Source: a halophilic archaeon SHRA6 (lineage in GTDB: Archaea; Halobacteriota; Halobacteria; Halobacteriales; Haloferacaceae). Taken from it: DNA of 64,000 bases. The translations under genes and the position numbers were made by a program. Within the stretch, counting starts at the first letter, position 1. Every line of letters starts with the position of its first letter. The stretch is from assembly GCA_005239175.1 (NCBI GenBank), contig SOPS01000001.1, positions 868,001 to 932,000 on the forward strand, read 5' to 3'. Under the pieces are notes generated by a model that had not been told where the DNA came from, ran no database searches, and saw nothing but the letters and a program-made list of their open reading frames with translations. Below, in pieces: positions 1 through 10,831 of the stretch.

Positions 1-870
1 GGCGTGCTCGGTTTCAAGTTGGACGATATTTTGGGTTCCACTCACCGCGAGCGTCCCGTTTTCGGGGATCAGCCGCGGCCCGACACGGACTTCCCCCGGA
101 GAAGCTTCACCAACAAGCCGGACAGTCCGGCCGGACTCCGCGGCCAACTCAAGCGCGCTGCCGGGGACGTTCGTGATCCCCTCGACAGTCGCATCCGAGA
201 GCGTGAACTCCCGATCGCCCTGGCTCAACACGTTCGCCAAAATAACACACTTGAGCGCGGCGTCTGTCCCTTCGACGTCAAAGGTCGGATCGGCCTCTGC
301 GACGCCCAGATCCTGTGCTTCCGCGAGGACGTGTTCATAGTCGAGTCCCTCCGCAGCCATTCGCGTCAGAATGAAGTTCGCCGTGCCATTGAGGACGCCA
401 CGGGCAGCCGTGATGTTTGTTGCGCCAACGTCTTCGATCGTCGAGAGCGCCGGAATCGCGCCCCCGACTGTCGCTTCAAACCGAATATCGCCCTCGCTGG
501 CATCGACGAGCTCCATGAGGTCGCCGTAGCGCTCTGCGACAGGGCCTTTATTCGCCAACACGGCGTGACGATCGCGTTCGAGCGCCGCCGCGACGTGTGA
601 AAACCCGGGTTCGGCGTCCCCGAGCGTTGTCGGTGTCGCCTCGATGAGAACGTCGTATGCTGCGTCCAACGCCGCCTCAGGCGTCTCATTCCCAACGCTC
701 CCTGTTTCATCTTTCCGGTCGAGCACAGCCGCAGCCTCGAGTCCATCGCTGTCGATCGCCGCACTCGAGGAGTCAGCAACGGCGGTCACTGCGTAGCCGT
801 ACTCACCGGCAAGTTCGACGACCGAGCGCCCGACCGCGCCAGCGCCAATCACCGCGAGCCGGGCGGTCAT
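1..870 (-). CDS. hom: homoserine dehydrogenase (C-terminal end cut off by window edge)
   Basis: The reverse-strand reading begins MTARLAVIGAGAVGR, a Rossmann NAD(P)-binding loop, and continues for 290 codons to the window edge without a stop. The segment GVLNGTANFILTRM is the typical homoserine dehydrogenase substrate/active-site region, and LANKGPVAERYGDL is also characteristic. The enzyme reduces aspartate semialdehyde to homoserine for threonine and methionine synthesis in the cytoplasm. Its ATG overlaps the stop of the upstream ACT-domain gene by 4 bases (ATGA), so the two are translationally coupled. The C-terminal part lies outside the window. Confidence 0.93.
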   Translation of the reverse strand, partial: MTARLAVIGAGAVGRSVVELAGEYGYAVTAVADSSSAAIDSDGLEAAAVLDRKDETGSVGNETPEAALDAAYDVLIEATPTTLGDAEPGFSHVAAALERDRHAVLANKGPVAERYGDLMELVDASEGDIRFEATVGGAIPALSTIEDVGATNITAARGVLNGTANFILTRMAAEGLDYEHVLAEAQDLGVAEADPTFDVEGTDAALKCVILANVLSQGDREFTLSDATVEGITNVPGSALELAAESGRTVRLVGEASPGEVRVGPRLIPENGTLAVSGTQNIVQLETEHA

Positions 871-1403
871 CGGCTCCCCTCCGTGAGCGGCTCAACTACA
901 TGCAGGTCTTTCCCGTCAGCGATCGACCGAAGCGTCGACAGCGTCTCTTCGGTGGTTCCCGATCGAGCGGCCAACCGCAACAGCGCACTCGAGGCCTCTT
1001 CGGTCCCCTTCGGGGCAGACAACGAGAGGTCCTTCAGCGACGCGTTCGCGCAAGCCTCGATCTTTTGGAGGGTATCCGAGAGATCGGTATCGACGAGATG
1101 GCCGACGAGCAACACCGTGAGCTCCTCGTCGTACCGCTCGGTCCCTGCCTGGATCACGTTCACGCCCTCGCCGCGCAGGGCATCGACGATCGTCTCGAAC
1201 TGGTGGGGCGCACACGAGAAGTCGATCTCAACCGGAATGTGTCCCCGTGGGGTAAGGTTCCCCCGCTCGTGGTAGATCGACATGAGGTTGCCGCCGTTTT
1301 CGGAGATTGGTTTCAGCGCCCGCAACAGCTCGCCGGGTTCGTCGACGAGTTCGAGCCGAACGGTGTGCGTCTGGGTCGTGGTCCGGTCCGGACTGGCAGT
1401 CAT
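867..1403 (-). CDS. ACT-domain amino-acid-binding regulatory protein
   Basis: A 178-aa protein. Residues about 12-85 form an ACT fold (VRLELVDEPGELLRALKPIS is the classic start), followed by a second acidic, ACT-like half. ACT domains bind amino acids and regulate biosynthetic enzymes. The 4-base overlap with hom makes this the likely regulatory partner, separate from the catalytic subunit, as is usual in haloarchaea. I chose the ATG at 1403 (MTASPDRTTT) over the upstream ATG at 1457 because the 18 extra residues do not look like a haloarchaeal N-terminus. The ligand (threonine is the obvious guess) cannot be read from sequence. Confidence 0.82.
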   Translation of the reverse strand: MTASPDRTTTQTHTVRLELVDEPGELLRALKPISENGGNLMSIYHERGNLTPRGHIPVEIDFSCAPHQFETIVDALRGEGVNVIQAGTERYDEELTVLLVGHLVDTDLSDTLQKIEACANASLKDLSLSAPKGTEEASSALLRLAARSGTTEETLSTLRSIADGKDLHVVEPLTEGSR

Positions 1404-1592
1404 CGGCGCACCTCCGTCGACGATCGCCGCGGTGTTGTGGATCCCGACGCGTCGCATGAAAGCTCAAGCTCGGTACGTCGGGTGGCGGTTCGTAGCTGCC
1501 TCCACATATACTATGATTGTGTATCTTCGTCGGCTATAAGACTTCGTCGAAGGCCAATTGTGCTGCGAAAAGACCGATCAGCGAATCTGACC

Positions 1593-1764
1593 CGATCGAA
1601 GAAACCAACCAATCAGCAAACCGAATCCGATCGAAGAAACCAACCAATCAGCAAACCGAATCCGATCGAAGAAACCAACAATTAGCGAACCGGGCCCAAT
1701 CAAAGAAACCAACAATTAGCGAACCGGGCCCAATCAAAGAAACCAACCGATCCGGCGATTGAGT
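1593..1764. repeat. tandem repeat array, about 5 units of 34-35 bp
   Basis: Units begin at 1593, 1628, 1663, 1697 and 1731, with core CGATCGAAGAAACCAAC (later CAATCAAAGAAACCAAC). The first three have a 35-bp period and the last two 34 bp, so two sub-families were amplified successively. The array fills the gap between the ACT-domain gene and EF-2. On the minus strand, the direction in which EF-2 is read, every unit gives GGTTTCTT, so the array forms the EF-2 3' untranslated region. There are no unique spacers, so it is not a CRISPR. Nothing else is seen between 1404 and 1796. Confidence 0.9.
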
Positions 1765-1796
1765 ACCGTCTCGTCGTGGCTGCTCGCGCGGGCTAC

Positions 1797-3977
1797 TTAG
1801 ATGTAGTCGACCGACGGCGGCAGTTCGAGCTTCATGCCCTTGCGCTCTCTGATCTCGGTGATCTTGTCCGTCTGGAGGTTGTCGGACATGACGCGGAATC
1901 CGGCGTTCTCGGTGTTCCACGACGCACGACCCTCAGTCGCAGAGCGGACGTCCGAGGAGAACCCGATCATCTCTTCGACCGGGGCGATCCCTTCGATCAC
2001 CATCAGGTCTCCCTCCTGGTACATGTCGTCGACGCGACCGCGTCGACCCTGAATCTCGCCGGACGCGGATCCCATGTACTCGGATGGCACGTCGATCCGG
2101 ACGTTCTGAATCGGCTCAAGCAGCTTGATCTTCGCGTCGATGAGCGATCGGTGCACGGCGTCTCGAACCGCGGGGATCACCTGTGCGGGCCCGCGGTGGA
2201 TCGTGTCCTCGTGCAGCCGAGCGTCGTGCAGCCGAAGCAACGCACCCTGGACCGGCTCGGCGGCCAGCGGACCGTTGTCGAGGGCTTCTTCGAGCCCCTC
2301 GATGACGAGCTCCATCGTCTCGTTGAGGTGCTGAATCCCCTTCGTGTCGTCGATGAGAATGTTCGTCTTGAACATGTGCTCGACATTCTGGGAGGTGTCT
2401 TTGTCCATGCCGGCCTCCTGGAGCGCCTCACGCCGCTCGAGTTCGGGCATGTCCATCGAGACGTTTCCGAGTTTGATCTCGTCGACAATATCCTGGCTCA
2501 GCGGCTCCGCCGTGATGTAGAACTTGTTGTGGCGGTTCGGCGAGACACCCTCGACCTCGCGGGACTGCTGTTGAGGCTGTTCGCGGTAGACGACGATCGG
2601 TTCACCGGTGTGAACCGGAATGCCCTGGTTGTCACGGATTCGCTGGGTGATGACCTCCAGGTGGAGTTCGCCCTGTCCGCTGATCAGGTGCTCGCCGGTA
2701 TCCTCGTTGATCTCGATCCGGATCGTTGGATCCTCCTTTGCGACCTGCTGAAGAATCTCGATGAGCTTCGGCAGGTCGTCCATCTTCGTCGCCTCGACGC
2801 TTTTGGTGATGACCGGCTCGGAGATGTGCTCGATCGACTCGAACGGCGTCATCTCCACGGATGAGACCGTCGAGCCCGCGATCGCATCGCGCAGCCCGGT
2901 GACTGCGGCGATGTTACCGGCAGGAACGCGCTCGACCTCCTCGCGCTCACCGCCCATGAAGATCCCAACCGACTGAACGCGGTTCTTGCCTGCGGTCCCA
3001 GAGACGTACAGCTCCTGGCCTTTCTCGATCGTGCCTGAAAAGAGCCGTCCGGTCGCGATCTCGCCGGCGTGGGGGTCCATCGAGATATCTGTCGACATGA
3101 ACACGACCTCGCCGTCGTCGTCGACGAGTCGCATCGACTCGGCCAGTTCGCTTTCGCTGTCGCCGCGCCAGACCGTCGGGATCCGGCGTGGCTGCGCCTC
3201 CAGCGGGTTCGGGAAGTGCTCGGCGACCATGTCGAGGACGACGTCCGACAGCGGCGTCGCCTCGTGGAGCTCTTTGCGCTGGTCGTTTTGTTCCATCTCG
3301 ATAACCTCGCCGAAGGAAATCCCGGTCTCTTGCATCGACGGCATCGAAACGCCCCACTTGTACAGGGCGGACCCGAAGGCGACGGTTCCGTCTTCGACGG
3401 AGACGGTCCAGTCGTAGTCTTTCTCCTCTGTCATGCCGCGGATCAGCTCGTTCACGTCGCGGATGACGTCGAGGAGCCGTTCTTGCATCTCCTGGGGGCC
3501 CTCCTGGAGCTCGTTGATGAGTCGATCGACCTTGTTGATGAACAGTGCCGGCTTGACACCTTCCCGGAGGGCCTGCCGAACAACGGTCTCCGTCTGTGGC
3601 ATCGCGCCCTCGACAGCGTCGACGACGACGAGCGCCCCGTCGACCGCCCGCATCGCCCGAGTCACGTCGCCACCGAAGTCAACGTGGCCCGGTGTGTCGA
3701 TGAGGTTGATAAGGTGGTTCGTGTCGTTCCACTCGTGGGTCATCGACACATTCGCTGCGTCGATCGTGATCCCACGCTCTTGTTCGTCCTCTTTCGTATC
3801 CATCGCGAGCTGCTGACCCGCGGTGTCGTCCGAAATCATGCCCGCTCCGGCGAGGAGGTTGTCCGAAAGCGTCGTTTTGCCGTGATCAACGTGAGCAGCG
3901 ATGGCAATATTCCGGATATTCTCCGGGTTGTCCATCAGCTTCTCACACTCTTGTACAATCTTCTTTCGTCGGCCCAT
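1797..3977 (-). CDS. aef2: translation elongation factor EF-2
   Basis: A 726-aa GTPase that drives ribosomal translocation. The G1 loop [10 protein letters not shown]3 DTPGHVDF and G4 NKVD are all present in the first 160 residues, followed by domains II-V. The diphthamide-accepting histidine lies in [10 protein letters not shown] at about residue 594. I chose the ATG at 3977 ([14 protein letters not shown]), which gives the usual family length; 66 upstream in-frame codons look like leader. It ends close to a tandem-repeat 3' region and follows rps7 at the end of the rpo/rps block, with the divergent HExxH gene between. It probably has its own promoter near 4005-4016 (minus strand). Confidence 0.97.
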   Translation of the reverse strand: MGRRKKIVQECEKLMDNPENIRNIAIAAHVDHGKTTLSDNLLAGAGMISDDTAGQQLAMDTKEDEQERGITIDAANVSMTHEWNDTNHLINLIDTPGHVDFGGDVTRAMRAVDGALVVVDAVEGAMPQTETVVRQALREGVKPALFINKVDRLINELQEGPQEMQERLLDVIRDVNELIRGMTEEKDYDWTVSVEDGTVAFGSALYKWGVSMPSMQETGISFGEVIEMEQNDQRKELHEATPLSDVVLDMVAEHFPNPLEAQPRRIPTVWRGDSESELAESMRLVDDDGEVVFMSTDISMDPHAGEIATGRLFSGTIEKGQELYVSGTAGKNRVQSVGIFMGGEREEVERVPAGNIAAVTGLRDAIAGSTVSSVEMTPFESIEHISEPVITKSVEATKMDDLPKLIEILQQVAKEDPTIRIEINEDTGEHLISGQGELHLEVITQRIRDNQGIPVHTGEPIVVYREQPQQQSREVEGVSPNRHNKFYITAEPLSQDIVDEIKLGNVSMDMPELERREALQEAGMDKDTSQNVEHMFKTNILIDDTKGIQHLNETMELVIEGLEEALDNGPLAAEPVQGALLRLHDARLHEDTIHRGPAQVIPAVRDAVHRSLIDAKIKLLEPIQNVRIDVPSEYMGSASGEIQGRRGRVDDMYQEGDLMVIEGIAPVEEMIGFSSDVRSATEGRASWNTENAGFRVMSDNLQTDKITEIRERKGMKLELPPSVDYI

Positions 3978-4175
3978 TATACAGTCCTTTACCGGCAGGA
4001 GGGTCAAAAGGATAGTGTTTCGCCGTTCTTTGATTCGGCCGAATACGCGGGATACACCCGGATTTCTCCCAGATATGTGTGCAACAAGGTCGCACACGAT
4101 CGAGGCCGGGTTCGCGTGTATTGGGGCCAGCCCCGCGGAAGAATAATACGTCCACAACCCTTGGTATTGATACAC

Positions 4176-4925
4176 ATGGATGTTCGAGTGTTGGGGCAGG
4201 TGCCGCCGGATCCGTTTCTCAGTGCGGCGGACCTGCTCGCTACAGAACGCGATCTACACCGTCCAGTGCACGTCCGTATCCGAGAGGATCCCGACGTCCG
4301 CACGTGGGCAGCTCACTACCCCGATCGGCACGTCCTCAATATCTCCAGACAGGCCGCAACGAGCGTCATGGCGCGTGAACTCGCCTTACACGAGTACGCC
4401 CACATGGCCCGTTACGAGGAGGAACACCCCTCTCACATCCAATCGGTGGAAGAGGCGCTGTTTCTGGGGTTGACGGGCGAGTCGATCGAACGCCGCAAGC
4501 TCACCCACTGCTATCAGATCGCAAACCACATGAAGGACATCTACGCTGACGACATCACGCTCTCGCTTGCGCCCGCAACGAAGCTCGTTTGCTTCCTCGA
4601 ATCTCAGCTCGCCGCAGCCGTCGCTGACCGCCCACGCCCAGGACCACGTCCGGGCTCAACGCCAGAAACGCCGGCGTCTGATCCCGAGATCACCGCTGTC
4701 AATGCCGCGTTCGCGCTTGCGCTCGTCGAGCGCCACAGCGTCGTCGATCGCTCCCACCGGCTGTACGACCTCGCTCACGCCGCCGCTGACGACGCACCAT
4801 CCGTCGATGTCTCGGCGTTCAAACGACGGTTCCGATCGCTCGGCGACGACCCGACAGAAAGCGAGTACCGGAAGTCGCTCGTGGACGTGACCCGCGAGTA
4901 CGCGACTGGCGTCGCTGCTGACTGA
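4176..4925 (+). CDS. DUF5781-like protein with HEYAH (HExxH) motif
   Basis: A 249-aa soluble protein of unknown function. It resembles the haloarchaeal family found between EF-2 and rps7 that I know as DUF5781. Residues about 67-73 read ALHEYAH, a perfect HExxH zinc-metallopeptidase motif, followed by E residues in [19 protein letters not shown] that could supply a third ligand. No signal peptide or membrane segment is present, so it would act in the cytoplasm. An A/T-rich TATA-like stretch (AATAATA, about 4142) sits about 30 bases before the ATG, suggesting leaderless expression divergent from EF-2. Proteolytic function is inference from the motif only. Confidence 0.75.
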   Translation: MDVRVLGQVPPDPFLSAADLLATERDLHRPVHVRIREDPDVRTWAAHYPDRHVLNISRQAATSVMARELALHEYAHMARYEEEHPSHIQSVEEALFLGLTGESIERRKLTHCYQIANHMKDIYADDITLSLAPATKLVCFLESQLAAAVADRPRPGPRPGSTPETPASDPEITAVNAAFALALVERHSVVDRSHRLYDLAHAAADDAPSVDVSAFKRRFRSLGDDPTESEYRKSLVDVTREYATGVAAD

Positions 4926-4934
4926 TCAGAGCAT

Positions 4935-4955
4935 CAGAGCAAAAAGACAAAGAGA
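4935..4955 (-). terminator. possible T-tract terminator after rps7
   Basis: In the 45-base gap between convergent ORFs, the minus strand reads CTCTTTGTCTTTTTGC just after the rps7 stop. Archaeal termination commonly uses such T-runs. There is no hairpin. Weak evidence. Confidence 0.3.
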
Positions 4956-4970
4956 ATAGAATCTGCGACG

Positions 4971-5594
4971 TTAGCGGGCTGCAGCGGCAACGCGCTCGCG
5001 CTCTTCCTTCTGGGCGATCGCGTACGCCTGCACATCGTAGTCTGCCGCGCCGATGATCTGCTGGGCCAGCGCGTCGCTCGCGCTCGTCGTCGTTTTGTAG
5101 CTTGCACTCGCGGTTCCGTCTGCGAGGAACTTCAGCGCCTGATCGACACGGCGCTGGGGGGCAACATCGACCGCCTTCGGCACCGAGATCCCACCGTATT
5201 TCAGCCGAACAGTCTCCTCTCGGGGTGCGGCGTTTTCAACCGCCCGGACGAGTACCTGGACAGGATTCTCTTCGGTCCGATTGTGGACCGTCTCGAAGGC
5301 GTCGCGGACGATCCCGACGGCCTTCTGTTTCTTGCCGGTGTTCTCCTCAGTCTGCATCAGCCGGTTGATGAGCCGCTCAACGACCGAGATCTCAGACTTC
5401 TCGAACTGCTTGTTGGCGTGTCGGCCCATCGTGTGCGCGATCGGCGTCACGTTCAGGTACCGCTTCGTGCTCGGATCCGTATAGTCAATCTCGGAGACAT
5501 CCCAGACGCCGAACAGTAACGCGTTCGAGGAGGCCGTCTCCTCAGATTCTTCGTCGGCTTCGGGGTCTGGCTCGGGAGCTTCGCTTTCGGACAT
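4971..5594 (-). CDS. rps7: 30S ribosomal protein S7
   Basis: A 207-aa small-subunit head protein that binds 16S rRNA. It has the S7 core (MGRHANKQFEKSE, AVGIVRDAFETVHNRTEENP, GGISVPKAVDVAPQRRVDQAL) and an acidic N-terminal tail of about 25 residues, common in haloarchaeal ribosomal proteins. It starts one base after the rps12 stop, so the two are co-translated as in nearly all archaea. It is the last gene of the rpo-nusA-rps12-rps7 block. Confidence 0.97.
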   Translation of the reverse strand: MSESEAPEPDPEADEESEETASSNALLFGVWDVSEIDYTDPSTKRYLNVTPIAHTMGRHANKQFEKSEISVVERLINRLMQTEENTGKKQKAVGIVRDAFETVHNRTEENPVQVLVRAVENAAPREETVRLKYGGISVPKAVDVAPQRRVDQALKFLADGTASASYKTTTSASDALAQQIIGAADYDVQAYAIAQKEERERVAAAAR

Positions 5595-5595
5595 C

Positions 5596-6024
5596 TTATC
5601 TCACCGGCTTCTCGGCGTTCCCGCGGACGAGTTCGATCATCGAGACACCGTTGACTTTCTCGACCTTGTAGTTCACACCCGAGAGGTCGCCCATTGCGCG
5701 ACCCTTCGCGCCGCCGATCCCGGCGATCGTCACCTCGTCGTGTTCGTCGATGAAGCTGATCGCGCCGTCACCGGGACAGAACGCGGTGACCTGCTTGCCG
5801 TTTTTGATCAGCTGGACCCGAACGCACTTTCGGATCGCCGAGTTGGGCTGTTTCGCCTCAATGCCAACTTTTTCGAGGACGATACCGCGGCCCTGTGGTG
5901 CACCTTCGAGGGGATCTGACTTCTTTTTGAGCCCGCGCTCTCGGCGAGCGTACTCCGAATCGGACCACCGGCGCTTCTGGCGGTCTTGTTTGAGCTTACG
6001 GGCGGCGTATTTGCCGTTTGCCAT
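5596..6024 (-). CDS. rps12: 30S ribosomal protein S12
   Basis: A 142-aa decoding-centre protein. The family signature [20 protein letters not shown] lies near residue 60, and the loop [15 protein letters not shown] follows. It is at normal length. The ATG at 6024 follows a TATA-like element at 6051-6057 at leaderless spacing, so rps12-rps7 may be transcribed separately from the rpo genes, from which it is separated by 228 bases (to nusA). Confidence 0.97.
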   Translation of the reverse strand: MANGKYAARKLKQDRQKRRWSDSEYARRERGLKKKSDPLEGAPQGRGIVLEKVGIEAKQPNSAIRKCVRVQLIKNGKQVTAFCPGDGAISFIDEHDEVTIAGIGGAKGRAMGDLSGVNYKVEKVNGVSMIELVRGNAEKPVR

Positions 6025-6050
6025 AGTACCTACGCGTTTCCGACCGAGCT

Positions 6051-6057
6051 ACTTAAG
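6051..6057 (-). promoter_or_regulatory. TATA-like element upstream of rps12
   Basis: Plus-strand ACTTAAG (minus CTTAAGT) lies 27-33 bases before the rps12 ATG, the normal archaeal TATA distance for a leaderless start. The rest of the 6058-6252 gap shows no gene. Confidence 0.45.
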
Positions 6058-6252
6058 CCTCCCTTTTTGAATCCACCAAAACGTGCCGAGATCGCTTCTT
6101 AGGGTGCGCTACGGCGATCTGAGTCCGTTTCGGTAAAACAAGAATTCCGCGTGGACCGATCGAGTGCAAAGAAGAGCCGCGTTCGCGATCGGACAGCCAC
6201 TCGTTGCAATCAGCGGCGTGCTCGCAGATATGTCCGCAACAGCCAGGCGGGC

Positions 6253-6672
6253 TCACGTCAGCTGAATGTCGTCGATATCGTAGTGACGTCGTGCGAGTCG
6301 CCGTGCAGTTTCGATGTTGCGCCCGTCACGGCCGATCGCAACGCCACGATCGGCCTCTGGAACCTCAACGAACGCGACGTTCCCGTTCTGTTCTGAGATC
6401 GTCATCCCACGAACCGCGGCGGGTGCGAGCGCGCTCTCGATGAACGCCTCGCGAGTGTCTGCGTCTTCAACGAGTTCGATCGTCCGACCGACCTTCCGCT
6501 CGAAGCGTTTGACCGTCTTGCCGCCGGGACCGATCGCGTCGGCCATCTTGCCGGCAGGGATCACGAACACGAGTCGATCGCTCTCGACGAGACAGTCACG
6601 GGGGCTGACACCGGTCTCTTGATCGAACAGCCCGATGAATCGCATCGCCTCGTCCGAAAGCGTGACTCGCAT
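6253..6672 (-). CDS. nusA: NusA-like transcription factor
   Basis: A 139-aa archaeal NusA consisting of two KH RNA-binding domains only, without the bacterial S1 or acidic regions. The GxxG loops are visible as AIGPGGKTVKRF (near residue 50) and AIGRDGRNIETARRLARRH (near residue 115). It binds RNA and is thought to act in elongation or termination. It starts 5 bases after the rpoA2 stop, its invariant archaeal position. Confidence 0.94.
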   Translation of the reverse strand: MRVTLSDEAMRFIGLFDQETGVSPRDCLVESDRLVFVIPAGKMADAIGPGGKTVKRFERKVGRTIELVEDADTREAFIESALAPAAVRGMTISEQNGNVAFVEVPEADRGVAIGRDGRNIETARRLARRHYDIDDIQLT

Positions 6673-6677
6673 CAGTA

Positions 6678-7898
6678 TCAGTCGTCTGCAGGCTTGCCGC
6701 CGTCGGTGCTGATCGAGCCCATCCGGAGCTTCACGTCGCCGGTCCCGATCGACACCGGTTTGCCAACAATCACATTCTCGATGACGCCGTCGAGTCTGTC
6801 GGCCTTGCCGTGGATCGCCGCCGACAGGAGGTGGTTCACCGTCACCTCGAACGCCGCCCGCGCGAGCACCGAATCCTTCGATCCGGAGATACCGTGGCGA
6901 CCGATCGACTCGATCGTTCCGCGGTTTGTCATGATGTCGGCGACGAGCATCATGTGTCTGACGTTCACGTCGTCGAGCCCCTGCTCTTCGAGCGTGTTGA
7001 CAGTCTCGTTGATAATGGCTTCGCGAGCCGCCTCGATCCCGAGGTTCTTGTGAATCTCGTGGATGTTGTTACACGTCGTCCGGGAGGCGTCGACGCCCTC
7101 GATCGCAAGCACGTCACCGAACGCCGATCCCTCGGTGTACAGCACAAATTCCTCGGTACCATCGTCGAGTTGTTCTTTGCGGATCACGACGCGCGTGACC
7201 TCCTCGATGCCTTTGAACACGACGTCCCGGAGCTGTTCGACGAGCTGGAGGAGTTCGCGGTAGCTCGGCTCGCTCGGGCCGAACTCGATCGCCGTCCCGC
7301 TGCGTCGAGTGTCTACCCCAAGCGCATCCTCGATCGTCTCAGCGATTTCGGACGCGATGACATCCGCATCGTCGACTGTCGGCCACCGCTCGAGAAGGGT
7401 GTCCTCGTTGAGATCGACGCGGACAACCATGTCCGCGACGTTCGTCGAGACGTCACCCAGCGCGAGGATTTTCGTCGATTCAATCGACCAGACGACCTCG
7501 TGAGCCCGCTCGCGATCGATCGCGTACTCGTCTTCGAGATAGACGGTCATCATCGGCGTGTCCGGCGTCTTCCGCGCGTCGACCAACTCGATGAGCCGTG
7601 GTAGGCCCTGGGTCACGTCGATCTCGGCGACACCCGCGTAGTGGAAGGTGTTCATCGTCATCTGCGTTCCGGGTTCACCGATCGACTGTGCCGATACCGT
7701 CCCGACCGGATCGAGTGCGTCGACCCGCGTATCGTTGTACTGTGAGGACACCGCCCGCGCGATCTCGTCGGCTTGCTCTGTCGTGACACCGCCGCGTTCG
7801 TCGATGACCTCGTAGACGCGATCTTTCAGCCGTCGCGGCAGGTCAGCATCTTCGACGATCGCTTCGATGTCGTTAGTGACGTATTCGTACTCAGTCAT
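6678..7898 (-). CDS. rpoA2: DNA-directed RNA polymerase subunit A'' (Rpo1C)
   Basis: A 406-aa C-terminal half of the split largest subunit. It includes the trigger-loop/bridge region [26 protein letters not shown] and the C-terminal jaw and clamp elements. The start [10 protein letters not shown] (ATG 7898) gives the family N-terminus and overlaps the A' stop by 8 bases, so A' and A'' are made from one message by reinitiation. The longer open frame upstream of 7898 is only an out-of-frame shadow of A'. Confidence 0.97.
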   Translation of the reverse strand: MTEYEYVTNDIEAIVEDADLPRRLKDRVYEVIDERGGVTTEQADEIARAVSSQYNDTRVDALDPVGTVSAQSIGEPGTQMTMNTFHYAGVAEIDVTQGLPRLIELVDARKTPDTPMMTVYLEDEYAIDRERAHEVVWSIESTKILALGDVSTNVADMVVRVDLNEDTLLERWPTVDDADVIASEIAETIEDALGVDTRRSGTAIEFGPSEPSYRELLQLVEQLRDVVFKGIEEVTRVVIRKEQLDDGTEEFVLYTEGSAFGDVLAIEGVDASRTTCNNIHEIHKNLGIEAAREAIINETVNTLEEQGLDDVNVRHMMLVADIMTNRGTIESIGRHGISGSKDSVLARAAFEVTVNHLLSAAIHGKADRLDGVIENVIVGKPVSIGTGDVKLRMGSISTDGGKPADD

Positions 7899-10815
7899 CG
7901 GATTCCACCTCCTCGTAGCCGCGCGGCTCAGCATACTCTGAGAGGTTCGTCGGCGGCTCCTGGCGGCCGAGGAACGCCTCCTTTTCGGCGTTGGAGTCGA
8001 ACTCCGCCTCGACGATCCGATCGGCGATCCCCTCGACGTCGATCTCGTGATCGGCCGACGAAGACACCCGAACCGGCGAGGTGCCGTCCTCGCCGTACTC
8101 GAACTGAACAACCGTCCCGGAGGTGTCCCGGACGGTGCCGTCGTACTGTGCTTCCAGTTCCGACAGCGCGTTGATGAGCCGCCGCTGGAGGTACCCGGAC
8201 TTCGAGGTCCGAACTGCCGTGTCGACAAGCCCCTCGCGGCCACCCATCGCGTGGAAGAAGAACTCCCGCGGGGTCAACCCGCCACGATAGGAGTTCTCCA
8301 CGAAGCCGTGTGCCTCCGCGGAGAGATCGTCCGCCTGGTAGTGTGCGAGGGTCCGATCCTCGTACCCACGGTTGATTCGCTCGCCGCGAACTGCCTGCTG
8401 GCCGACACAGCCAGCCATCTGCGTGAGGTTCAACATCGACCCACGCGCGCCCGATCGGGCCATCACGACCGCCGGGTTGTCCTCGGTGAAGTGGTCTTCC
8501 GCGATCTCGCCGGCGGAGTCACGCGCCTTCCCGAGCGTCTGCATGATTTTCATCTCTAAGGTCTCATCGACCGTTCGTCCCGGCAGCGATTCGAGGTCGC
8601 CGTTGCGGTACGTCTCGATGAGGCCATCAATGCGCTCGTAGGCGTTCGCGATCGCTTCGTCGACCTGCTCGTCAGCCGCCGGCGGAATCGACTCGTCGTC
8701 GATCCCGATCGAGAATCCAAAGTGCATGATCGCACGCATCGCAAGCGAGGCGATCTCGTTGACGAAGATCCGGGCGCGACGCTCCGAGTAGTTCTTGACG
8801 AGCGTGTCGACGATCTCGCCGCCGAATGCGCCGACAGCGTTCTCGTCTACGGTCCCCGAGACGAGCTCGCCGTTCTCGATGAGGACGGTGTCGCCAGCCG
8901 AAGACGTGAATTCGAGGTGAAGATCCTCCGGCAACAGGAGCGAAAAGATCGTCCGCCCTGTCCAGTAGGGTTCGCCCGCCTCGTCGGTGCCATCAGCGTC
9001 AGGCAGTTCGTCGACCCGGGTCGCCCGAAGCAGGTCAAGCGCCTGCGTCTCGGAGAACTCGGGGTTCTCGTGGGTCAACAGATACGTTCCCGAAATGTGG
9101 TCCTGGATTGCCCCAATAATGTTCTCGCCGAATCGCGGGCTAAGGATCTGCTCTTGAACGCGCATGAGCACGCGTGCCTCCGCGCGGGCCTCCTCAGTCT
9201 GCAGCGCGTGGAGGTTCATCTCGTCGCCGTCGAAGTCAGCGTTGTACGGCGGACAGACGACGGTGTTGAGCCGGAACGTCTTGTACGGCATCACAACGAC
9301 CTCGTGAGCCATGATACTCATCCGGTGCAGCGACGGCTGCCGGTTGAAGATCACAATGTCCCCGTCGACCAGGTGGCGGTTGACCTCCCAGCCGGCTTCG
9401 ACTTTCGTCGCCAGCTCTTCACAGTTCTTTTGGGTGACCTTCAGGCGACGGCCATCAGGACGTTTGACATAGTTCGATCCCGGGTGCCGCTCGGGACCGT
9501 TGCTAACGTACTGTCTGGCCTCCTCGATATTCCGATCGGTGACGTTGATCGTGATCGTCATCTCCGTAGCCACACGGTCTGGAATCCCGACCTCGTTGAG
9601 ACTCAACGTCGGGTCCGGACTGATTACGGTCCGTGCCGAGAAGTTGACGCGTTTCCCCGACAGCGAACCGCGGAAGCGGCCTTCCTTGCCTTTCAAGCGC
9701 TGGCTGAGCGTCTTCAGCGGCCGACCCGATCGGTGTCGTGCCGGCGGCGTTCCCGAGATTTCGTTGTCGATGAACGTCGTGACGTGGTACTGCAACAGCT
9801 CCCAGAGGTCCTCGATAATCAGCTGCGGCGCACCGGCCTCGCGGTTCTCCATGAACCGCTGGTTAATCCGAATAATATCGACCAGTTTGTGCGTCAGGTC
9901 GTCCTCGGATCGCTGACCATTATCGAGGGTAATCGACGGCCGCGTCGTCACCGGCGGGACCGGCAAGACAGTGAGAATGATCCACTCTGGACGCGATTTC
10001 TCTGCATCGATCCCGAGGACCGCGATGTCCTCGTCTGGGATGTCTTCGAACCAATCGCGAATGTCCGAGGGCATGAGCTTATTCATGTCCTCCTCGGTGA
10101 GGTCGATCCCGAGCGCCTTCTCGAGTGAGCGGCGATCTTCTTTTCGTGGGCGGAACTCACCGGCGAGGATCTCATTGACCCGCTGCAAGGAGAGATCAGC
10201 CTCGTCAGCCAGCTCCTGGGGGGCCATCCCAACGTCGTCCTCGTCGTCGGGATCGGGCTGCATCGCCTCGGCGATCAGCTCGGAGTACTCGCCCGAGAGA
10301 ACGTTCTGGACCTCGTAGTAGGTCGTTGGCTTTTCGTGTTTGATGTCCGCCTGCGGCTCACCACAGTTCGGACACGTCGAAGACTTCCGCGCTTGTCGGA
10401 CGGCAGCTTTCAGCACGTCGTCGGGGTCTTCGTTGATTTCCTCAGCGCGAACGAGCCGATCGCGGAACTCCTCTTTGGCCTCCTCGGACATCGTGAGACG
10501 CCCGCAGTTGCGACACGTCGCCCGCAGCAGCCGGCGAATGAGTTTCGTGAATCCGACGTGGATGACGGGTGCGGCCAGCTCGATGTGGCCGAAGTGCCCG
10601 TTACACGAGCCCGAATGTCGCCCGCACGTCCGACACTCCAATCCGGGGTCGATAACGCCCAGCCGCGGGTCCATGAGCCCCATGTCGATCGGATAGCCGT
10701 CGTCGTCGTAGGTGTCCGCAGTGATGACCTTCGTCGCGGACATGTCTCGATACGTCTCGGGGTCCATCAGCCCGAAGCTGATCCCGCCGATTTCCTTTGG
10801 TGATTGCATTGACAT
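7891..10815 (-). CDS. rpoA1: DNA-directed RNA polymerase subunit A' (Rpo1N)
   Basis: A 974-aa N-terminal part of the largest subunit, carrying the catalytic metal loop [12 protein letters not shown]. The N-terminal zinc site [17 protein letters not shown] and a second zinc site (CRNCGRL with CPNCGEP) are intact. Compared with non-halophilic archaea it has a roughly 60-residue insert near residues 190-250 that reads like a helix-turn-helix ([20 protein letters not shown], followed by [21 protein letters not shown]). The start is either ATG 10815 or ATG 10809. It lies 16 bases after rpoB1. Confidence 0.97.
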   Translation of the reverse strand: MSMQSPKEIGGISFGLMDPETYRDMSATKVITADTYDDDGYPIDMGLMDPRLGVIDPGLECRTCGRHSGSCNGHFGHIELAAPVIHVGFTKLIRRLLRATCRNCGRLTMSEEAKEEFRDRLVRAEEINEDPDDVLKAAVRQARKSSTCPNCGEPQADIKHEKPTTYYEVQNVLSGEYSELIAEAMQPDPDDEDDVGMAPQELADEADLSLQRVNEILAGEFRPRKEDRRSLEKALGIDLTEEDMNKLMPSDIRDWFEDIPDEDIAVLGIDAEKSRPEWIILTVLPVPPVTTRPSITLDNGQRSEDDLTHKLVDIIRINQRFMENREAGAPQLIIEDLWELLQYHVTTFIDNEISGTPPARHRSGRPLKTLSQRLKGKEGRFRGSLSGKRVNFSARTVISPDPTLSLNEVGIPDRVATEMTITINVTDRNIEEARQYVSNGPERHPGSNYVKRPDGRRLKVTQKNCEELATKVEAGWEVNRHLVDGDIVIFNRQPSLHRMSIMAHEVVVMPYKTFRLNTVVCPPYNADFDGDEMNLHALQTEEARAEARVLMRVQEQILSPRFGENIIGAIQDHISGTYLLTHENPEFSETQALDLLRATRVDELPDADGTDEAGEPYWTGRTIFSLLLPEDLHLEFTSSAGDTVLIENGELVSGTVDENAVGAFGGEIVDTLVKNYSERRARIFVNEIASLAMRAIMHFGFSIGIDDESIPPAADEQVDEAIANAYERIDGLIETYRNGDLESLPGRTVDETLEMKIMQTLGKARDSAGEIAEDHFTEDNPAVVMARSGARGSMLNLTQMAGCVGQQAVRGERINRGYEDRTLAHYQADDLSAEAHGFVENSYRGGLTPREFFFHAMGGREGLVDTAVRTSKSGYLQRRLINALSELEAQYDGTVRDTSGTVVQFEYGEDGTSPVRVSSSADHEIDVEGIADRIVEAEFDSNAEKEAFLGRQEPPTNLSEYAEPRGYEEVESDD

Positions 10816-10831
10816 ATGTGGGTTCCTCCAG

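Noticed and set aside
3978-4175. 66-codon N-terminal extension of EF-2
   Set aside because: The extension does not match EF-2 homologues and contains the presumed promoter; ATG 3977 gives the standard length.
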